Positions 43,464-48,654 of a DNA stretch of 48,654 nt are shown here, piece after piece. The stretch comes from Candidatus Omnitrophota bacterium (GTDB lineage: Bacteria; Omnitrophota; Gorgyraeia; Gygaellales; Profunditerraquicolaceae). A program made the translations under genes and the position numbers. The notes under the pieces are model-generated. The model was not told the DNA's origin. It worked only from the letters and a program-made list of their open reading frames with translations, and did not search any database. Each line of letters starts with the position of its first letter. Positions within the stretch are counted from its first letter, which is position 1. Location: NCBI GenBank assembly GCA_026387315.1, contig JAPLLY010000056.1:1-48654 (forward strand), given 5' to 3'.

Positions 43464-43664
43464 TTACAGCTTGACTACATTAGTAGCCTGTTCGCCTTTT
43501 GGTCCCTTCTCGATGTTGAACTCAACATCCTGACCCTCAGCTAAAGACTTGTAACCTTCACCCTGGATTGCGCTGTGATGAACAAATACATCGCTACCGG
43601 ATTCAGGTGTGATAAACCCAAAACCTTTTTGGTCTGAAAACCACTTTACTTTTCCCTTTGCCAT
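43464..43664 (-). CDS. Cold-shock protein, CspA family (mirror copy)
   Basis: 66 residues with KGFGFI and VFVHH; identical to 4991-5191. The leader hairpin and TTCGAC repeat recur at 43705-43832. Confidence 0.92.
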   Translation of the reverse strand: MAKGKVKWFSDQKGFGFITPESGSDVFVHHSAIQGEGYKSLAEGQDVEFNIEKGPKGEQATNVVKL

Positions 43665-43704
43665 TATTTACTACCCCCTTTCCTCTAGAATTTTAGCAAA
43701 TAAC

Positions 43705-43791
43705 GGCGGTTCGACTTAGCCCGCTTCGCGGGCTCGCTCACCGCCACCCTGAGCAAGATATAAAAATCTCTATTTCTTGTCGAAGGGCGGC
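43705..43791. repeat. Mirror of the TTCGAC palindrome at 4864
   Basis: Right-arm copy in the cold-shock leader. Confidence 0.67.
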
Positions 43792-43794
43792 AGA

Positions 43795-43832
43795 AAAAAA
43801 ACCGTGAAGGTTAGTTTTCTAAACCTCACGGC
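43795..43832 (-). terminator. Mirror of the leader terminator/attenuator at 4823
   Basis: CCGTGAGG/CCTTCACGG stem with T-run. Confidence 0.62.
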
Positions 43833-43970
43833 CTACAAACATCTAATCCTTTATTCACTACTGTTTAAGTGTAACACATTTCCTAGACTTGTCCAGTAAT
43901 ATTATAACTATTTATGGGTTTAAGATTAAAGCAATAGCACCTACTACTGGTTAAAAAACATCTTGGCCTT

Positions 43971-44007
43971 AAAAAAACAGCCTCTCTTGAATCTCAAAAG
44001 AGGCCGT
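43971..44007 (-). terminator. Secreted-protein gene terminator (mirror copy)
   Basis: The hairpin and T-run of 4648-4684, inverted. Confidence 0.77.
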
Positions 44008-44034
44008 TTTATTTATATCTGAAAAAAAAATAGA

Positions 44035-44472
44035 TTATTTCTGGTTTTCGATTGAGACTAAGCTCAACTCATCGCCAACCTGCTTGGCAGTAATTATTAC
44101 CTGCAGCTTGCTGTCAGCTTGCTTTAAAAATTCCGCTACTTTGGCGCTTGAATCTTTGTCAAATGCATAAAGTTTACCATCGACAAAAACAGAATAACCG
44201 CTATCCATGCATCCGGGTTTTAAAGCACACTCCTTAGTATGCGTTTTGACAAATTCCACCAGATTATCTTTGTTAGCACCCGCGCACATGTTGTCAATAA
44301 CATCACCCTTTAAGGCTATTATTTCAGGTATAGTTACAGCTACATTCATAGTCACGGCTGTAGTAGCAGGGGTAGCTGCTTTCGTAGTAGTAGTTGTAAC
44401 AGTAGACTCAGCAGCAAAAACTAAAGAACTAACAAAACAAAAAGCCATAAGCACAAAAAGCACTTTCTTCAT
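44035..44472 (-). CDS. Secreted protein with Thr-rich linker and three cysteines (mirror copy)
   Basis: 145 residues with signal peptide; identical to 4183-4620. The TTGACA/TATGAT promoter recurs at 44534-44562. Confidence 0.77.
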   Translation of the reverse strand: MKKVLFVLMAFCFVSSLVFAAESTVTTTTTKAATPATTAVTMNVAVTIPEIIALKGDVIDNMCAGANKDNLVEFVKTHTKECALKPGCMDSGYSVFVDGKLYAFDKDSSAKVAEFLKQADSKLQVIITAKQVGDELSLVSIENQK

Positions 44473-44565
44473 TTCTATTCACCTCCTCTCTTTTAATTAA
44501 TTGTTTTAATGCAGGAATGAAAACTATTAAACAATCATAACAAGCTGGCTGCCAATTGTCAATGA

Positions 44566-45225
44566 TTATAAGGGGATTCCGATGGTTCTGACTAAAACCT
44601 TCCCGCAATGTTTTTCCCCTTCTCCGTAAACCATACCGCGCTTTTTACAAACAAAGGTAATAGTTTTATCTGCCTTTATACAACGGCCCAATACTTTTCC
44701 AGTCGTGGCATCTAACCCAGAAGGAATATCTACTGATAAAACATAAATATCTGAAGAGTTAATTATATCTATAATTTTCTGATAACCAGGCCTTATTTGG
44801 CCCCTGGCTCCCACCCCTAAAAGCGCATCGATAATTAAGCTGGATCTTTCTATTCTTTTTTTTAAAAGACTGAGATTCCGAGGTTTAATTTCCGTAATTT
44901 TTTGTTTTAATCTTAATAGGATGCTTAAATTAATCTTGGCTTCATTTTCCACGTCACTTACTTTTCCGGTTAAATATACATCCGGCTTAAAACCTGCTGT
45001 TAATAAATGCCTGGCCGCGCAAAATCCATCTCCACCATTATTACCCATGCCACAAAATACCGCAACCTTACCCTGGCTACTTTTTAGAATTTTTAATGCC
45101 TCTTCCATTACTGCCCGTCCGGCATTCTCCATCAAAATAAGCGTAGAGATACCAAATTCTTTCTGCGCCCTTTTATCTAAAGCCTTAGCCTGCGCTGCCG
45201 TCAAAACACGTTCGCTTTTTTTCAT
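44566..45225 (-). CDS. nnrE: NAD(P)H-hydrate epimerase (mirror copy)
   Basis: 219 residues with GNNGGDG; identical to 3430-4089. Confidence 0.87.
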   Translation of the reverse strand: MKKSERVLTAAQAKALDKRAQKEFGISTLILMENAGRAVMEEALKILKSSQGKVAVFCGMGNNGGDGFCAARHLLTAGFKPDVYLTGKVSDVENEAKINLSILLRLKQKITEIKPRNLSLLKKRIERSSLIIDALLGVGARGQIRPGYQKIIDIINSSDIYVLSVDIPSGLDATTGKVLGRCIKADKTITFVCKKRGMVYGEGEKHCGKVLVRTIGIPL

Positions 45226-45359
45226 TTTAAAGTCCAAATTGCCAAAATCATCTCACCCAACACCTTGAATCCAAAAACAGAAACAATCACATTTTTTTAT
45301 AACTTATCTTAACCTTAACTTTTGCGGAATTAAAATTAAGCGCTGCGCCGCCGAAACCC

Positions 45360-45578
45360 TTATTTGTGCCTAAAGACTACGTTTATAATAATTGTAAGTA
45401 AAGGACTAATAATTAAAGAAGTTGCCAGTGGAAAGTAGAAATGGAATCTTTTTGTGTGAATTGCGATATCACCCGGAAGTTTGCCTAGGTGGGGGATTTT
45501 TCCGGCTAACATAAAAAATAGCCCAAATAAGATCATAAAGATACCGAGAAATACTAGTATCTTTCCAATACTAAACAT
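45360..45578 (-). CDS. DUF2905 membrane protein (mirror copy)
   Basis: 72 residues with GKLPGDI; identical to 3077-3295. Confidence 0.82.
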   Translation of the reverse strand: MFSIGKILVFLGIFMILFGLFFMLAGKIPHLGKLPGDIAIHTKRFHFYFPLATSLIISPLLTIIINVVFRHK

Positions 45579-45731
45579 ATAACCTGCCCTCTCAGACTGT
45601 GTTTTTATTATACATCTATAGATCAGAACTCCCAAGCTTTTTTAGGACTTGGGAGTTCTGGAAATTATAACCGTCTCCTTTGCTTGCGAAAGCACACTAG
45701 CGCAATTCCGCTTAACGCCGGGTGTCTTTCC

Positions 45732-46010
45732 TTACGCAATAACCTTATCAAATTCCTCCATGGTAATTGCGGGAAAACTGGTGAAGGAGATATTAGTCAG
45801 CATATTTAACGCGACTGAAGCCTTCATTACTTCCGTAACTCCGGGAAAATCCGTAATAAGCACTATGTCGTATTTGCCCAGAAGCGCATACATGGAATTT
45901 ACCTTACCGCCAGCCTTGGCTATCGCATCAAGCGCCTTCTTAGTTCTATCGGCCGAGATATCCCCTATCGCCTCCTTTGTATACTTTCCATACATAAAAA
46001 ATTTCGCCAT
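45732..46010 (-). CDS. GYD domain protein (mirror copy)
   Basis: 92 residues with GKYDIV; identical to 2645-2923. Confidence 0.82.
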   Translation of the reverse strand: MAKFFMYGKYTKEAIGDISADRTKKALDAIAKAGGKVNSMYALLGKYDIVLITDFPGVTEVMKASVALNMLTNISFTSFPAITMEEFDKVIA

Positions 46011-46024
46011 CTTGCCACCTCCTT

Positions 46025-46074
46025 AAATTAAAAATCCCACCATTCATTAAATTAAGTAGTGGGATTTTTAATTT
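46025..46074. terminator. Mirror of the hairpin at 2581
   Basis: AAATTAAAAATCCCAC stem next to the mirrored unit B (46077-46134). Confidence 0.72.
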
Positions 46075-46076
46075 AA

Positions 46077-46134
46077 CACCGCGCGATACAGCAATCGAAA
46101 TTCACCTAACCGTATCATATAGGTTTGAGCGCGG
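46077..46134 (+). repeat. Inverted-repeat unit B (mirror copy)
   Basis: Same orientation as unit A of the left arm; pairs with 47076-47134. Confidence 0.77.
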
Positions 46135-46159
46135 CGGCCAACCCACCACTGATCCTATT

Positions 46160-46348
46160 TTATTTACAACAGCTAGTCGTACCTTTTGCAATTTTCTTAA
46201 TTATCCCACTAACAATAAAGCAAGCTAAAGCAATGAATATCACCAAATTATCAGACAACGGCAGAACATCAAAAGCCGCCGCCAAAAGCAACAATATCCC
46301 AACCCCATTTAAAATCGCATTACACACGCACGTATTCTTGTTTTCCAT
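46160..46348 (-). CDS. Small membrane protein with terminal cysteines (mirror copy)
   Basis: 62 residues; identical to 2307-2495. Confidence 0.57.
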   Translation of the reverse strand: MENKNTCVCNAILNGVGILLLLAAAFDVLPLSDNLVIFIALACFIVSGIIKKIAKGTTSCCK

Positions 46349-46369
46349 TTGAGCCTCCTTTTTATTTTA

Positions 46370-46699
46370 TTATATCACTCTAAAACCTAAGTCCCAAACT
46401 CTTCCCAAACTTGAGACTCCAAGGGTGTCCCCTTTCAGGACGTCCCCAGTCACAAAAATTATGGAAAGAAACAATAGAATCCAGCTTATTGTTAAAAATA
46501 TAGGCAAATTAATTACCCCGCCAATAGGAGGAAATAATTTTTCTACCAAAGCTATAGTCAAAACCAAGAATGACGATGATAATGTTATAATTAAACGAAG
46601 TACGCCATACCAAATTTTGTTAGCCTCATCTATATATTGAGTAAATTCTTCATAAACTTTTTCGCGCGTCTTAAAGATATCTCGTTTTAATTCAACCAT
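46370..46699 (-). CDS. Two-helix membrane protein with repeat-derived tail (mirror copy)
   Basis: 109 residues; identical to 1956-2285. Promoter TTGACA/TAGAAT at 46748-46775. Confidence 0.57.
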   Translation of the reverse strand: MVELKRDIFKTREKVYEEFTQYIDEANKIWYGVLRLIITLSSSFLVLTIALVEKLFPPIGGVINLPIFLTISWILLFLSIIFVTGDVLKGDTLGVSSLGRVWDLGFRVI

Positions 46700-46896
46700 C
46701 TCAACTCCTTTAAATATAAATTCCGTTACTCTTACATTATTGACCTTATTCTACGCCTCCCAACATTCTTGTCAACCAAAAATACACCCCCTAAAGCGGA
46801 CTGGCGAGACGCGAGCAAACAGTATTCGCGGGTGGCTTGGGTGTTTTCGTAGTGCGTCAGCGCAAGAAAATACCCAAGACAGGATCCGCGATTTAT

Positions 46897-47085
46897 TTAA
46901 GAATGCGGATCAGTAGTCCGCGACACCCCTCCAGGCGTTTCCAAGAAACACAGACAAGACAGACGCGAAGTGGTCACAATTTGTGACCTTGAAATTGAAG
47001 TCACAAATTGCAGACTTAAGTTCCTGACTCCAATGAAAAAACCAGAGAAATTAATCACTGGCTTTAACTTAGACACCGCGCTCAA
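46897..47085 (-). pseudogene. Possible ORF6N remnant (mirror copy)
   Basis: The same 62-codon frame as at 1570-1758, equally uncertain. Confidence 0.22.
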
Positions 47086-47134
47086 ACCTAAATAATGCGG
47101 TTAAGGTGAAGTTCGATTGCTGTATCGCGCGGTG
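47076..47134 (-). repeat. Inverted-repeat unit A (mirror copy)
   Basis: Inverted twin of 1521-1579. Confidence 0.77.
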
Positions 47135-47135
47135 T

Positions 47136-47185
47136 AAATTAAAAAGAAAGCCAGCTAAACAAATAGCTGGCTTTCTTTTTAATTT
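47136..47185 (-). terminator. rRNA operon terminator (mirror copy)
   Basis: GCCAGCTA-type hairpin after the mirrored 5S rRNA. Confidence 0.8.
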
Positions 47186-47302
47186 AGGAGCACCGACCTA
47201 CTCTCACATGTCCTTACGAACACACTACCATCAGCTCTGAGGGGCTTAACGGCCGTATTCGGAATGGGAACGGGTGTTTCCCCCTCGATAAAGGCACTCC
47301 AA
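47185..47302 (-). rRNA. rrf: 5S rRNA (mirror copy)
   Basis: Inverted twin of 1353-1470. Confidence 0.9.
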
Positions 47303-47391
47303 GTTTATAAAAAAACATCAACAACTACATACAGATTTAATAACATGCGAGCAAAAACTACTCGTCCAAATAACCCAAGTGAAACAAAATT

Positions 47392-47692
47392 AAGGACAAG
47401 CCTATTGGCTGATTAGTACGTATTAGCTGAAATCCTTACGGATCTTACACTTTACGCCTATTAAAGTGGTAGTCTACCACTAGCCTACAGTGCCTTGCGG
47501 CACAGGGATACTTAGTCTTGGGGTGGGCTTGGCACTTAGATGCTTTCAGCGCTTATCCCTTCCAAACATAGCTACCCGGCCTTTGCCCTTGGCAGGACAA
47601 CCGGAAAACCATAGGTTTGTTTCTCTAGGTCCTCTCGTACTGAAGAGAACTCCCCTTCAAATATCCTAACGCCCACATCAGATAGAGACCGA
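47392..47692 (-). rRNA. rrl: 23S rRNA exon 2 (mirror copy)
   Basis: Inverted twin of 963-1263; 3' end estimated. Confidence 0.9.

Positions 47693-48654
<962 letters not shown>

Overview
The window is one 24,327-bp block present twice as an apparently perfect inverted repeat. Position x on the + strand corresponds to position 48655-x on the - strand. Every gene of the left arm (1-24327) reads rightwards and recurs with an identical translation, reading leftwards, in the right arm (24328-48654). The axis lies between 24327 and 24328, inside a loop-less palindrome of a dispersed repeat (24305-24350). With no indels or protein differences between arms, even in intergenic DNA, the simplest explanation is an assembly or amplification artefact: the read path turned round in the hairpin and came back along the other strand. 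Treat the right arm as a second copy, not as extra gene content, until spanning reads prove otherwise.

The organism is a bacterium with moderate GC, ATG/GTG/TTG starts and good Shine-Dalgarno sites. Genes for fatty acid synthesis, RecG, RsmD, CoaD and L32 are bacterial. The gene order rsmD-coaD-DUF177-rpmF-plsX-fabH-fabD-fabG-acpP-fabF, many GGGGACGGTTCTATTTT palindromes and small GYD, DUF2905 and YkgJ proteins suggest an uncultured lineage such as Candidatus Omnitrophota. That assignment is inference from memory, about 50% sure.

Left arm by region. 1-1520: the 3' part of a 23S rRNA gene, interrupted by a 748-nt group I intron that encodes a LAGLIDADG endonuclease, then 5S rRNA and a terminator. 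The intron sits at the position where I-CreI cuts (E. coli about 2593). 1520-2630: a cassette bounded by 59/58-bp inverted repeats and holding two small membrane proteins. 2640-7180: mostly small proteins (GYD, DUF2905, NAD(P)HX epimerase, a secreted Cys protein, two cold-shock proteins, a YkgJ cysteine-cluster protein, a PPC/DUF296 protein). 7200-14330: glucose-6-phosphate isomerase, a tRNA-dihydrouridine synthase, a membrane-anchored PIG-L deacetylase, a candidate small RNA and recG. 14469-22174: rsmD, coaD, DUF177, rpmF and then the fatty-acid set plsX-fabH-fabD-fabG-acpP-fabF. CoaD makes the precursor of the pantetheine arm carried by AcpP; PlsX passes acyl-ACP products to phospholipid synthesis. 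22315-24144: leuC-leuD, the two subunits of isopropylmalate isomerase.

The main non-genic theme is palindromic repeats. At least seven families occupy most intergenic gaps. Two have entered genes in frame (rsmD, fabD), several overlap stop codons, one seems to have cut short a membrane protein gene, and some contain other palindromes nested inside them. No transposase that could mobilise them is encoded here.
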